Shown piece by piece: positions 47,110 through 58,580 of a stretch of 64,000 nt of DNA (position 1 is the stretch's first letter; every line of letters starts with the position of its first letter). A program made the translations under genes and the position numbers. Below the pieces are notes generated by a model, which searched no databases, was not told the DNA's origin, and saw only the letters and a list, made by a program, of their open reading frames with translations. The stretch is taken from the NCBI GenBank assembly GCA_902702965.1, contig CACRXP010000007.1, positions 1,824,083 to 1,888,082 of the forward strand. The letters run 5' to 3'. The DNA is from Spirometra erinaceieuropaei. Its lineage: Eukaryota > Platyhelminthes > Cestoda > Diphyllobothriidea > Diphyllobothriidae.

Positions 47110-49430
47110 ATGTTAGAGGCACGCTCACCGATCGTGTTACGTGAAGAGCTGTAATGGCATAGCGGCACTGCCCCCCCCTCTCGCCATATTCGATCCATTT
47201 AATCTTCCCTCTCGACTCCGTAACTGAGCCGCTTATGAAATGACACCGACGTGTCGAGAGCTCGGCCCCCTTCGATAATTGGCTGCAGGCGGACAAAGCC
47301 TATGCGCAAACATGCAGTTCGCTCCGGGAATAGCAGCCTGAAAGGACTCGACTCGGCTGGTGAGGAGACATGACGCTACTACCTTCTAAGCCGTGTGCAC
47401 GCTCTCTAGCACAAGTATGGCTTGTCCAGTAACTCTGTCTTTCGCTACTTTTGAACTAGGGAACCCCGCGCTGTCGACCCATAGAACGCAGAGAACGTCT
47501 CTTCTCCCTAGGGCCTTTACTGACCACCGTAATTGAACTGGCTGCTTTATTTGCTTTAAAGTTCCAACTAGTCGAAGTCACCCAATTCTATCACTCGGGC
47601 TCCAGGCGCAAACCAACCTCACCCGATCCTAGAGGCTTTAATCTGCGGCCACTCAACCAATTCGAGCTCGGACACGCGTGCGTACTGACAGTTACTACCG
47701 TCCACGCCTCATATGGGCACAGTAGTGCCCGGTTAATGCAGCACAGACCTCTAGACACACCACAAATCGGGCAGTGCAACCCGAGGCACCGGCGACTTGC
47801 GTGTGAACTGCAAAGCGACTACCGGTCACTTTCCTGCGCCCGGTTAGGAGATAATGTTAAGACGGCCGTAAGTGGGCGCGGGCGCAGTGGCCAACAAAGT
47901 CAGAAAGTCCGTCTACGCGTGCCATACACTGGCCCTCAGTCCTGAGGAGAACCAGGGTACCCTGTCAGTTGGTGCCCAGACAGTCGCGGTTGTTCTCAAA
48001 GCATACTACTCCCCAGATCGCTAAACGCGCCACAGCTCGGGCAGTGCAGATCGAGGCACCGGCAACTTGCGCAGCAGCTGCCGGGATGCATTCAAACCGT
48101 CAAGTGGTTTGCTGACTGAACTACCAGGGAGAGGGTAAGAAGGGTTCTGACCTGTGAATTTTGCTATTCTCACACAGTTTGCAGTTTTCAACCCTGCCAG
48201 TTGACAACCGTCATGATAGAAAAAAGACTGCGGTCGAGAACGAGATCAGTGTTGCGAAAGTACTCCCACCTGTAGCACAGTCCATGCGAAAGTCTGGAGT
48301 AGTGGTCTTGTCAATTGTGACTACAAAACCGTCGATACATGCAGTAAACTAACCGTAGCAGCGGGGGACTAGATACATTGTCCCTGCCTGACGTGCCCCA
48401 ACACGTATCGTAAGGCCTTGCCGTAGGTGTCATTAACGGTGGAAAGCCCCAACTTGGCTCCCATCAAATGTTTTGTATGTCCTACCGGTTGCAGACCTAC
48501 CGTGCGGTAGTTTTTCAGTAACTGCTGATTATCTTTACTGAGCCCACTGACGGGGTGGACATCTTGCGACAATCCGAACGTGATGTTGCTTTGCACCGCT
48601 CCCCCCCCCCGCTTGACCTCTGAACACGACCTAACACGCTCAGGCCCTTAGCAGTCGCCACCTTCTGGCAGCTCCGCAGACTTAGTTCTCGCATGAGTCC
48701 GCTAGCCCCTCGGCGCGCCGGATGCAGGCGGACTAGGCTAGTACTCGCTGCCAGGAGGACTCTTTGCACTTTCAAAGTGGGGCGGTGCACGTGCAGGTGC
48801 ATGTACGCGTGAGAGCATAAGCACGCAAACCTGCTTTGACCTATAGTTTCGCGCTCGAGCGGTGCTCATCAGTTTGGCCCGGTTGCAGGGCTGAACAGAC
48901 TCCGTCCGTGCTGCTGAACCCCCTTTGCGAGCATAGAAATCGATCGGGAATCCACCAGCAAAGGCAAGAAGTATTGGATTTACCACTTTTAAAATTTTGT
49001 TTTTCAATGTCGACCCTCCGTTATACCCTAGGCGGCTACTTTGAAGCGACTCCAAGTCTAATCATCCACCTCTGGACTGCGTTCTCGTCATCCAACGTTG
49101 ACTTTAACCACTCTCTCTTACAAGTGGCTAAACATGGGCTCCTGAATCAATTGGCAGAGCATTTAGCTCAACTACCGCAGGAATCGGGGTCCCAATTTGC
49201 GGTTCTTCTGGATTGCTGTTGCAACATAACTGACCAACGATGGCGACTAATAAATCAAAAGTGACCGTTCGCGTCTCTAGTGGTCCATTTTCCGGCTAAA
49301 TGCCGTAGTTTGAAAGGCAACCAACTGGGGGGATAACTCGGTCCACCTGTTAGGACGGAGAGACGAGCTTCACTGGCTCCTTTTTAAAGCGGCCTTTACG
49401 GCACTACCAGTCACTTGTCATAGAGGCCAC
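47110..49430. other. Intron with no recognisable gene
   Basis: A GC-richer stretch. Two short similar blocks at 47767-47800 and 48033-48067 share TCGGGCAGTGCA, CGAGGCACCGGC and ACTTGCG. The 142-codon frame at 48836-49264 shows no recognisable domain. Confidence 0.4.
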
Positions 49431-49559
49431 CCCGTTTGTTGTTTGAGTGAAGTCCTGGTCTTTTGCGCGTGGACCAGGGGTGTGGTGACACGCCTAGGTG
49501 CGGGTTCACGCCGTGTCAACCACTCGTGTGCTTTTCCCTCTCTATCTCCTTCACTCTGT

Positions 49560-49690
49560 CTTGTAACCAGGCCTAGGAGGGTGAGGGAGGATAGAGTGTG
49601 GCAGATGTTGTGTAGGTCTGCTGTCACTATAAACTAATTCACGTGCAAGTCACCTTTCCTGCGCCCACCTTGCTATGGGGCACACGGTGC
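49560..49690 (+). repeat. Interspersed repeat R2, copy 2
   Basis: Similar to 63150-63260 and, in inverse, to 26735-26845 (CACTATAAACTAA.TCACG, CCTTGCT.TGG.GCACACGG). Confidence 0.6.
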
Positions 49691-50051
49691 CTTCCAATCC
49701 TCGACTCTACAGACACAATGTGGTGATGCTGTCGGAGCTACAAGAATTTGCTAGGCCTCTTTTCCCCCCTGTTTTTGAAGCCCGTGTCGCTAGAAAAAAA
49801 AAATCACACGTGGCGGTTCGATAGAGGCTGGTTTTGGCGTGCGAAAGTGCCTCGCACTCAAGCGAGGCTCTAAGACGGGACCCAATCAAGCCGGATTTCT
49901 AGCAGCAAGCGGATGCGCCGACCAGATGGTTTCCCTGCTGCGAGTTTTTTCGTTTCTGCGATAGCTGCCGACTACAGAAGGTTGTCTGTTTTGTTGATAC
50001 AACCGCAACCTTCAGAAGAAGATGCGATCACGGTAATAAGTTTATTATTCC

Positions 50052-50085
50052 GACGTTTCGGATTCTCACTCGGACCCATCATCAG
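50052..50085 (-). ncRNA. Hammerhead-like core in PLE end
   Basis: Minus strand CTGATGA, T, stem GGGTCC/GAATCC with loop GAGTGA, GAAACGTC; 34 nt. The stem contains a mismatch, so it is weaker than the others. Confidence 0.4.
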
Positions 50086-50564
50086 AGATAGTCACAGATA
50101 AGGGCAGTGGAGAGGAGGGCTGCAGTATTTATAGTATGTAGCTGGCGTGGGACCACATGCGTACCATAATTAACAGCTCTCGCAATCACCGCTGAGGGCC
50201 GTAATTGATGCGATGATGGCTCGTCAGTCGGCAACCGAGTCGTTAACTGCCGCAATTTCATTATCCGTATTGGATGTTGACGTGATGAATGCTCAGCAGC
50301 TTGGCCCGCTGTCATTGGGATTGTTGCACGTTTGCGCCCTCCTCCTGTGGCTGATTCCCCTGCTCAGAAAATGCCTCAGCGCACAGGTTGCACGCAGGCC
50401 GCGAGCAATCATCAGGCGCCGGACCATGAGGCCGAAGGACCCACTGCTGGTGAAGAAAACGTCTGGAGTCGTTTGCCGGATCTGGTACAGTTGCAGTACG
50501 TGACAACTACGTACTGTAAATGTTGCAGTCTTTGTGCCTCCACTGTCCTTATCTGCAGCTGTCT

Positions 50565-50598
50565 CTGATGATGGGTTTGAGTGAGAATCTGAAACGCC
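50565..50598 (+). ncRNA. Hammerhead-like core, variant
   Basis: CTGATGA, T, stem GGGTTT/GAATCT (pairs with G-U), then GAAACGCC; the usual cleavage triplet GTC is GCC here, so this copy is probably inactive. Confidence 0.4.
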
Positions 50599-50629
50599 AG
50601 ACTAGCAATCTCTCTGTTGCAGTGATCGC

Positions 50630-50853
50630 TTCTTCTTCTTCTTCTTCTTCTTCTTCTTCTTCTTCTTCTTCTTCTTCTTCTTCTTCTTCTTCTTCTTCTT
50701 CTTCTTCTTCTTCTTCTTTCTTCTTCTTCTTCTTTCTTCTTCTTCTTTCTTCATATTCTTCTTCTTCTTCTTTCTTCTTCTTCTTCTTCTTCTTCTTCTT
50801 CTTCCTCTTCTCCCCCTCCCTCTTCTTCTCCTTTCTCTTCTTCTTCTTCTTCT
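50630..50853. repeat. (TTC)n microsatellite
   Basis: About 220 bp of TTC repeats with interruptions, beginning exactly where the PLE 3' end stops (GTGATCGC, then TTC). Poly-Ser/Phe and poly-Glu/Lys frames here are artefacts. Confidence 0.95.
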
Positions 50854-50939
50854 GAACCACTACAACACAACATTTTTCATCGTTCATCGTGGGTCCCTGT
50901 AGATGACATGCCATCAGAAATCATAGCTGTGATCAAGAC

Positions 50940-51420
50940 CCACTATCGCCGCGGCACTGCGCGAGTTTTAGTCCGCAACAATCCACCCTCTTCCCCAGCC
51001 TTTTGATATTACATCTGGCTTTAGACAGGGTTGGATGCTTCTAGCGATTCTGTCCAACTACGCCACTGACTAGATTCTGAGAGGGGGGGGGGCATTACGC
51101 GGTCTTGTCGGTGCCGAATTTACGCCCAGGTATCGGGAACTACGTTGACGACATCGTCCTACAGGCGTCAGGTGATGATGATGGCACGTCAAATGTAGTC
51201 TCGTGAGTGAGCGAAGTTGCAAAATCAGTTGTCTTATCCGTAAACATTGGGAGAACCAAGGCGCTTGTCGATCTGCATTCCTGTCTGTAAAAAGACACCC
51301 CACGTGATTATTCGCTGTCAGCAGGTGGAATTTTGCAATTTTTAAGTACCTCGGACCGATGTTGCTGTCAGATGGACAGAGCAAGGAAGCTATCGCCCCC
51401 CGAATCGGTTCTGTTTGCAG
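50940..51420 (+). pseudogene. RTE-type LINE RT fragment
   Basis: It reads FDITSGFRQGWMLLAILSNY, then SEVAKSVVLSVNIGRTKALV. It aligns with the RT palm region and with the minus-strand protein at 55286-55987 (NEVAKSVGLSIKAGKTKAFS). Many stops. Confidence 0.7.
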
Positions 51421-51427
51421 GGCTTTC

Positions 51428-51970
51428 GCAGCCAGTGACCGGTCCCATGAAATTCTAATCGAAATCCCGAAATGCGTCTTCGTTTAGGAAGGATTATTTA
51501 GTAAGGGTTGTGACATTGGTTATCTTGTAACGTAATCTCGTGATATGTTAGACACGTCAGGGCGTTGGCTTTTGAATGCTCTTCCTTTCGGCCGTTTGCA
51601 AATTAGCGCACTCGGAAAAAGGTGCCTACTTAAGTAGTACGAACTTTCTCTGCCGATTTTCGTTGGCCTTGTAAATTCAAATATACTTTGTAGAAAACCT
51701 CCATAAAGAATATCCTTTCTTGTTCTTGTTTCATGGCAAATCACTCCTTTTTCTTCAAACTTCATGCCTGACGAAAGGGTATATTTTAATTAAAAACTGT
51801 TTTGTTTCCCGACCGATTTCGAACCTCCTACCGTTGCATTCTCGTTTAAGGTTTTCAATCTCCAAACTGTATTTCCGTGTAAGAAAAACATATATTCCCA
51901 TATGTCATTAAGAAAATGCTATAAAAGGCTCATAAAATATTGCAACGAGTGTGGGTAATGTTGCATACTT
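51428..51970 (+). mobile_element. Foldback element, left arm and centre
   Basis: AGTGACCGGTCCCATGAAAT, CCCGAAATGCGT and TTTAGGAAGGATTA match the arm at 32114, and 51840-51960 matches the centre of that element. The right arm is replaced by a Penelope-like element. Confidence 0.65.
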
Positions 51971-51979
51971 AATGAGGAA

Positions 51980-52325
51980 TCAGTAAAGGCGAAGACACAA
52001 GTCCCAGGAAGCAGTCGTGAAGAAGACACGATCGCTGGGACAAGAGTTTTATTCTCCTGACGTTTCGATTTCCGCACGAATTCATCACCAGAGATAACAA
52101 CAGATACGGGTTATCGGGTAATTCGGCAGTCTTGTCTTCCGGCACACTGCTGTGCGTTTCAACCCGCTGATAGAGCGTCCTTGCACACCTGCGTTTGTGG
52201 CTGATTAGGTGGTTGCTACTGAAGTTCAGTACTTGCGTCGTATTTGTCTCTTTCATGAACACTTTGGTCATTAGGCCACCACAATCTTTGCGGCATATAA
52301 GGACATCGCCGAGGCGGCCCTCTAA
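51980..52325 (-). pseudogene. PLE fragment: RT thumb joined to 3' end
   Basis: Minus strand LGDVLICRKDCGG, then KETNTTQVLNFSSNHLISHK, joined directly to a PLE 3' end (about 51980-52110). The GIY-YIG region is deleted. It lies head-to-head with the + strand PLE at 52330. Confidence 0.7.
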
Positions 52326-52329
52326 AGGT

Positions 52330-53430
52330 TAAAGTCACTAGTTTTTCAGTATCACAGACCGCAGTTCTGGGCCTGGTATGTGGATACCATCGTTTTTATC
52401 GATCAGGACCAACTGTTGACATTGAAATAAGGCAGAATGGCATTATCGACAAAGACAAGGGAGACTGGAATGGCCATTTCTGGCTTATTAGCCGTCGTCA
52501 GCCAGCCATACCCAAGCCCGAAGTGTGGAACAACCGAGCCTCGAACTCGCGACCTGTTGGTTTAGAAGTCAACGCCTCTACTCAGCGGGCCACGAGCCCG
52601 TTGCCTTGTCGGTTTTCGATCGGGAATATACAATGTTAGGGGGCGCTCACCGATCGTTCATACGGAACTCACTTGTTCCGTTGTGCCTTAAGGGCTCTCT
52701 CTCGAGCCCAACCAGCAGCCGCACAGCGGCGCATGATACATAGACAGAATGAGCGCCCCCTAACATTGTATATTCCCGATCGAAAACCGACAAGGCAACG
52801 GGCTCGTGGCCCGGTGAGTAGAGGCGTTGACTTCTAAACCAACAGGTCGCGAGTTCGAGGCTCGGTTGTTCCACACTTCGGGCTTTGGTATGGCTGGCTG
52901 ACGACGGCTAATAAGCCAGAAATGGCCATCCCAGTCTCCCTTGTCTTTGTCGGTAATGCCATTCTGCCTATGTATCATGCGCCGCTGTGCGGCTGCTGGT
53001 TGGGCTCGAGAGAGAGCCCTTAAGGCACAACGGAACGAGTGAGTTCCGTATGAACGATCGGTGAGCGCCCCCTAACATTGAAACAAGGTCTCAACTCGGT
53101 CTTTTCGGATACACAATTTACGATGGAGGAGGAGAAGAACAACCAGCTAGCCTTCTTGGATGTCCTTGTATGCCTTAAAGATTGTGGTTGCCTAAAGATC
53201 AGAGCGTTTAATTATCACACCAAGTGTAACAATCCCCGATGAAGGGGGGTGGGAAGCCTTGACTTTTCATAGATATGCGGTAGCATGTCGACTGCATCCT
53301 ATGAATACTGCAGCCCCTTACGCATGAACCACCCGTATCTGTTGTTGTCGATGATGATGGGTTCGAGCAGGAATCCGAAACGTCAGGCGAATAAAGCTCA
53401 TGTAACAACGATCGTGTCTCCTTAATTAAT
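52330..53430 (+). pseudogene. PLE deletion derivative carrying a SINE pair
   Basis: It begins with the RT palm QFWAWYVDTIVFIDQDQLL (YVDD reduced to YVD), is interrupted by the SINE pair at 52433-53074, resumes with NNQLAFLDVLVCLKDCGCLK and FNYHTKCN, and there jumps straight into the PLE 3' end at about 53220. The same junction is seen at 59690-59725. Confidence 0.75.
52433..53074. mobile_element. SINE inverted pair, about 640 bp
   Basis: A minus-strand copy (52433-52745) and a + strand copy (52746-53074) with tRNA-like heads (GGGCTCGTGGCCCGGTGAGT; B box GAGTTCGAGGCTC). One TSD pair encloses both: ACATTGAAATAAGG at 52419-52432 and ACATTGAAACAAGG at 53075-53088. It interrupts a PLE reverse transcriptase. 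Confidence 0.9.
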
Positions 53431-53444
53431 TATGAGCGTTATAT

Positions 53445-53870
53445 TAAGCAGACAGATGCGATGCTATTCGAATGGGCATTGCGCGATCTGAAAATCTTAT
53501 ATTTGAAAACTTTTTAATGCCGAAGGGCACCGTTTCTTCGAGTATTGCAATTAAAAATGCGATTTGCTACCAAATGAGCAAAAGAAGGACATGTTTATGC
53601 ATGCTTTCTGCGAACTATTCCTGACTTAATATTGGCACCGAAAGTCGGTGGAGTGGATGCACACTACTCCAGTGTTCATTTTTAACGACGACGGTAGTCG
53701 AAAAAGACTTCATTCGAAAGCCAACATCCCGGCGTGTCTGAAACATCACGGGATTATGCCGCATAGTAATGTCTATTACTACCCAACTTGAGGAATGCTT
53801 CCTGATCGAAAGCGAATTCCAGACTTCGCGGTTAATATTTCGTTAGATCATTAAATGACTATATCTATCA
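53445..53870. mobile_element. Foldback element, right-arm fragment
   Basis: ACATCACGGGATTATGCCGC, then TGCTTCCTGATCGAAAGCGA and a degenerate end, resemble the inverse of the arms at 32114 and 43383. Confidence 0.5.
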
Positions 53871-54009
53871 CCCCGACTTGATATCTTTATCCCCATAAAG
53901 ATCCGCCTATACCAGCTATCCGTACGGCCATTCACCCTATACGGTCGGGAATTTTGTGCTGTGTGTGCGGAAGTTGGTCGAAACCTGGCAGTGTTCGACT
54001 ACTGTTGCC

Positions 54010-54370
54010 TGAGATCTGTCCTGCCTTGTTTACTTTCCGAGGAAACTAATGCGCGAACTTGGAGCAAATCTGTCGAAACCGACCTCTTCAGGCACGGTCC
54101 AAAGTATGATATGAATATTTGAGCTGAAATCCATCAGCTACTTCGGAATAACCGCTTAATATTCACAAATCGCCAACAGGTATCCAGTAGTATAGAATCG
54201 GGCAATGATTTACCGTACTAACAACACAGGTATTAGCCAAAAGCCCAGACACGCGTGTTTCGCCGGTCTTATGCCGCTGCCTGACGCAGCTGCGAGGGGT
54301 TCGGCTCGTCAGTGGGTCCCCCAGCTTTCCCCGTGGGTTTTCTGGTACATGAACTCCAGTTTCAACTTGC
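54010..54370 (+). repeat. Interspersed repeat R1 copy
   Basis: A long match to 23885-24190: GCGCGAACTTGGAGCAAATC, GGCACGGTCC, CGCCAACAGGTA, TACCGTACTAACAACACAGG, GTGGGTCCCCCAGC. Confidence 0.7.
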
Positions 54371-54399
54371 CTTGTTTAATTTCCGTCCTCCAAGTAAAT

Positions 54400-54640
54400 T
54401 ACACCCACCTCTTCTTGAATTGGCCGCCTGCAGTCGTGACGATAGCACCGCAGCTACAAAATAAGATCAAACCCAAAAACTACTTTAGCACAGTCTACCA
54501 GGCGGTTTTTGGACTTCCGACATCTAGAGAGTGCCTGAGACGCTGCCGCTGATTGCCACACGTAGAGGGGTGCGATTCGCAGCACCATTGAGGCAGGCTA
54601 GACGGGGCATGGTCATAGCTCTACTAATTGTAAATGAGTA
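54400..54640 (+). pseudogene. RTE LINE tail fragment (tentative)
   Basis: The last part (GATTGCCACACGTAGAG, GTGCGATTCGCAGCACCATT) resembles the tail of the RTE fragment at about 26630-26680. Confidence 0.45.
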
Positions 54641-55031
54641 GCTGGCTTTCTACTGTACATTGATTCCAAAGTGGATGGCATGCTGTTTTAGGACTTCAGG
54701 CTTGTGTCTGGTGGCGGGTGCAGTCATATTTAATGGCTAGCAACGCTTTCCGGCGTAGTACCATTTCATATTTCTTTCCTTCTTTTGGCGCTTATTTCAG
54801 TGAATATAATGCAGCAGCGCGGTCCGCAACTGTTTTTTTCGCATCAGATCGGTTAGTTTCAGCGGTTAGGACTCGCTGAATGCCATTTCACTATTCCGCC
54901 ACCTATAGACTCGCCGGTTGTCCTTCAGCCACGTTAATAGACAATACTCATCCTCTCAGATACAGTACCCTTTAGTGGACTGCCTCTACGGATCTGCGCA
55001 CGGTCAATTTAAGACTATTACTGCGGTACGT

Positions 55032-55987
55032 TTATGTGGGTGACACTGTCACGTCTTGCATCCTCGTCAGCCAGTTTCGGAGAAGGAAGGCAGGGCGTGG
55101 GCGGCGGTGCATGACATTTTCTTGCCACCACAAATGTGAGATGTTTCTAGGGTCTCCATTAATTGTCGTAGAGAACCCTTGATTGGAATACTTACTTGTA
55201 CTTGATACAGCTGCGATCATGCCTGATGATGTCACGAACTGTACCTCTCCACGCATGACGTTCCGCGGCAGTAGGTCTGGACAGTTCAACCCATTCTCTT
55301 CGCCAACGACGGAGACCGAATACCGAAGGTCCAAGAACCACCTCTGTGTCTGGACGAACTGTGTCGTACCAGGTTTTGAGATGACCCCCTATTTGACGCC
55401 AACAAATGGGGTAACGGTGCCGGATCGAGGGCAGTAACACTGAGCTCCTGAGGTGGACGACGAAGAACATGCCCAAACCACCTCAGTCCTCTTTCTTGGG
55501 TGGCCTGAATTATCTTTGCGATGTTGTCGCAGCGAGCGCGGACTGTCTCATTTGAGACGAAGTTGGTGAGCTTCACTTGAAGAATGGTCCTCAGGCAGTG
55601 GTGGTCAAATTCCTCCAGTTTTCTCTCGTCCTCCACGCGCAAAGCCCAGCATTCATAACCATAAAGGAGGACAGACCAGACAGATGCGCGGTACACGCGG
55701 ATCTTAGTGGCGATGGAGAGGTCAGGTCGGATCCATAGGCATTTCCGAAGGCTTGAGAAAACCCGTCGGGCAGCATCAGTTCGGGAGACAATGTCGTCCT
55801 TGCTCTGTCTATTAGGCAGCAGCCTCGCCCCGAGGTATTTAAAACTGTCTACTTCTTCAAGTTGACAGCTATCTATCCCGAGGGGTGCCTTCTCCTGGTC
55901 AGGGATGCAGCTTGAAAACGCTTTAGTCTTCCCAGCTTTTATGGATAAACCGACCGACTTAGCGACCTCGTTCACCCGTGACACCAT
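55032..55987 (-). pseudogene. RTE-type LINE, RT C-terminal region
   Basis: A 233-codon open minus-strand frame reads VNEVAKSVGLSIKAGKTKAF, CQLEEVDSFKYLGARLLPN, DAARRVFSSLRKCLW, LLYGYECWALRVEDERKLEE, FDHHCLRTIL and RGLRWFGHVLRRP. These are the post-catalytic RT and C-terminal motifs of RTE-like LINEs; F-K-Y-L-G and L-L-Y-G are diagnostic. The frame continues with shifts down to 55032. The FADD core is absent, so it is 5'-truncated. Confidence 0.85.
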
Positions 55988-56324
55988 AGACCGCAGATCA
56001 CCAAAACTTGGTTGGAATGTTTGCTACTGGCCTCGTACGGGGAGCCAGGTTGACCCCAGTGGGTGATGCCTGGGTCACGTCATCGATGTGAGCAACTCGT
56101 TTGCGGCACACGAAAAGCAGGACCGAATGCCAAGTCAGTCACAGCGCCCAAGCTCGCCTTCAGTCCCCCTGGCCTAGCCGTGCCATTGGAACATTGTGGT
56201 TGTGAGTTAGACGCGTCGAAAGTCTCCCTCACTTTGGTGCGGCTCAGTCGTAGACCACTATTGGTGTCTTTTCTCCTCTCCCCGCCTTTCAACTATCCTT
56301 TTAACGCACCTCGGTATGTTTTAG

Positions 56325-56475
56325 ATCGCGGAGGATGTCGGGTCTCGCTTCTGGATCGGTCTCTACTCCTCTTTCGGCTCTCTGCATTGGATCTCCGGCT
56401 ACCCTGCAGTCCCGGTGGCCTTTTGGCAAACTGGGTCCGAGGGCCAAGTTAAATCCTGCATTTACATCAGTCAAG
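56325..56475 (+). CDS. CTLD exon (domain f, middle part)
   Basis: The exon is 151 bp, phase 0 to 1, after GTATGTTTTAG. It encodes IAEDVGSRFWIGLYSS, then HWISGYPAVPVAFW and VKSCIYISQ. Length, phase and the SGYPAVP motif match the exon at 18803. It sits in an otherwise transposon-derived region, yet fits exactly between 45893 (phase 0) and 59153 (phase 1), which is strong evidence that it is real. Confidence 0.88.
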
Positions 56476-57177
56476 GTTGTTGTCAGATACACATGCTCAC
56501 TAACATACTTTTTCCGTCTTTTTTCCGTTGCATAAAACTGCAAACGCATTTATCGAGCATTTACTGCTCCCCTAAATGCCCAAACTTATCCGCGGTCTTC
56601 GCAGGGAGTTAACTGCACGCTTGTCGACTTCTCCGACTAGGGGGGATTACCGGGGTGGTTGAGGAAAGTGAAGACGGCCCGATGTAGCGCACCTCGGAGG
56701 GATTCCAACCCGGAAATAACTGAACAGGGCTGTAAGATAGGTTAGCACCAGCTTACAGACGTGTAGAGTGGAAAAGTAGCCAGAATTATGTAAAAGTCAC
56801 ACTAATAGTAGGAGAAGCTTGATCTGTACTACAACAGTAGAGAATACAAGAAAGTAAAACGTGTTACGGCATGCAATGATTTTTCTGAGTGAGTAGTCGA
56901 CACCGACATGCCAGCCAAACAACCGGTAGGGAGTGCAGCGCTTTTGACAACCGCGGGAAAGTGCCGTGTAGGTGCTGGCGACAGGGAATCGAGAGACAGT
57001 TTGTCGAGAACGTTGCGGAAAATGGGTGTCAGCGACTGCAAGGGAACAGGCACCGGTTACAACCTTCCTGTCCTGGATTCCACCAACCAAGAGAGTTAAG
57101 TCCATTCGAGCAACCCTGTCAATTCCATGGGGGCGTTAACCCGTTACAAGCTAAAACAGGAGTTCCGGCAAACATTT

Positions 57178-57530
57178 GAGAAGAAGGAGGTGCGATCGCG
57201 GGAACGCGACTTCCTATTTGCCTCACGTTTCGGATTATCATTCGAACACATCATCATGGGCAATAGCAGATACGTGTTATAAGCGCACAAGAAGGACGAT
57301 ATCAGCGAGATAGACACCGCTAATCGATATCGGTCGTGAAATGTCGGCAATTTATGGCTTGGCTGATGATGAACGAGCACTGGCTTCAGGTTCGGGAGCT
57401 GCTAAGTATGTTAGGCATTTGGTTGCATCCTCCCGATATTTCACCCCCTTTGTGTCTGTTACCTTTATCTGTGACTGTTTCTGACTAGGTTTTCGTGCGG
57501 GAATCCGAAACGCCAGTCGAAGGCGATTAG
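57178..57530. mobile_element. Penelope-like element remnant, inverted ends
   Basis: Minus-strand PLE 3' end at 57178-57290 (CACGTTTCGGATTATCATTC, CATCATCATGGG) and a decayed + strand 3' end at 57440-57510 (GGGAATCCGAAACGCCAGTC). No coding domain. Confidence 0.6.
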
Positions 57531-57974
57531 GTTGACTCGTAGACAGATCAGGCTGAGTTCCGCATTCACTTGCCGCCCCATCCTAGGTGTAAGCAACCTC
57601 GCGCGAAAGCCAGTCCCCCACAGCAAGCCTCGTCTGATAACGTCGCCAACGTCTTAGACTGAAGGACCAATCAATGAAAAACGCATTCCTGGCTGGGAAA
57701 ACTGGAGGAGCTTTAAAATGCACTTCCTATTCAGACAAAAGTCGTCCCCGCATGAAACTGCAGCAGAAATTACGCCCATGCAAGCATACACCTAAATTGC
57801 ACTGTAAATGATTATATTTCGCTGACAGCTCTTATCCACAGCCGTCCATACCTTGGCGGTAAGTAGAGCCTTACAGCACCCGGAGAACGAGTATTCGCAC
57901 CAGGGCAACCATACAGAAAGCCAATGCCAGTGTGACTCACGGTTCTAATAATTCTTTTGTTTGGCACCAATATT

Positions 57975-58580
57975 CACTCCCTATGACGAAACGTTTCAGA
58001 CCCCCTAGGGGCTGGGATGGTAACCAAATCACCTATGTTTATGTTTGCACATCAAAAATATGTGAAATATACAGCGATATTCCTGATTTATTAGCTAAAT
58101 CCTCAGGTTAAGGTGATACCATACTAACAGCACAGGTACTAGCCACAAGCCCATGCACGCGTGTTTCAACCAATATTCTGCCGCTGCATGGCGTAGCAGA
58201 GAGGGGTTCGGCTCGTTAGTGAGTCCCCCAGCATGGCATAGTATCACCTTAACCTGAAGTATACTACTAGCCGCCTGTCGGCAGTTAATGAATATCACGC
58301 GGTTACCCGCTGTGGTTGATGTACTTTGGCCCAAATATTCATACATAAAATTCTCGGTCTGAGCCGATAGACCTTGAATAAACTGATCTGCTCCAACTTT
58401 GTAGATGATTTCTGAGGAAATTAAAAAGCGACAATAGCTAAATCACTCGTCACTCCCTATGAGGAAACGTTTCAGACCCCCTATGGGCTGGGATGATAAA
58501 CAAATCACCCATGTTTATGTTTGCACATCAAAAATATGTGGAATAGTACAACGGTATTCCTGACTTATTAGCTAAATCCT
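57975..58580. repeat. Direct repeats of about 127 bp flanking 350 bp
   Basis: 57975-58102 and 58450-58580 are near-identical (TCACTCCCTATGA, GAAACGTTTCAGACCCCCTA, GTTTATGTTTGCACATCAAA, TTAGCTAAATCCT). The interval contains the TIR element at 58103. Confidence 0.75.
58103..58257. mobile_element. MITE-like element with perfect 17-bp TIRs
   Basis: TCAGGTTAAGGTGATAC at 58103-58119 and its exact inverse at 58241-58257. The interior is a copy of repeat R1 (AACAGCACAGGTACTAGCCA, GTGAGTCCCCCAGC). 155 bp, no coding capacity. Confidence 0.7.

Larger units (their letters stand above)
50020..50628 (+). mobile_element. Penelope-like element remnant with inverted ends
   Basis: A minus-strand 3' end (50020-50320), then a fragment of the + strand GIY-YIG start (RPKDPLLVKKTSGVVCRIWY), then a + strand 3' end (50515-50628). 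Hammerhead-like cores at 50052-50085 (minus) and 50565-50598 (plus). Confidence 0.75.

Noticed and set aside
46857..47198. Basic Lys/Arg/Ser-rich protein on the minus strand
   Set aside because: Produced by the TTTTACTCG minisatellite; no independent sign of coding.
48836..49264. 142-codon frame on the + strand
   Set aside because: No recognisable domain, and no splice signals that fit the receptor gene. It may be chance.
50549..50914. Glu/Lys-rich and Ser/Phe-rich frames
   Set aside because: Produced by the (TTC)n array.
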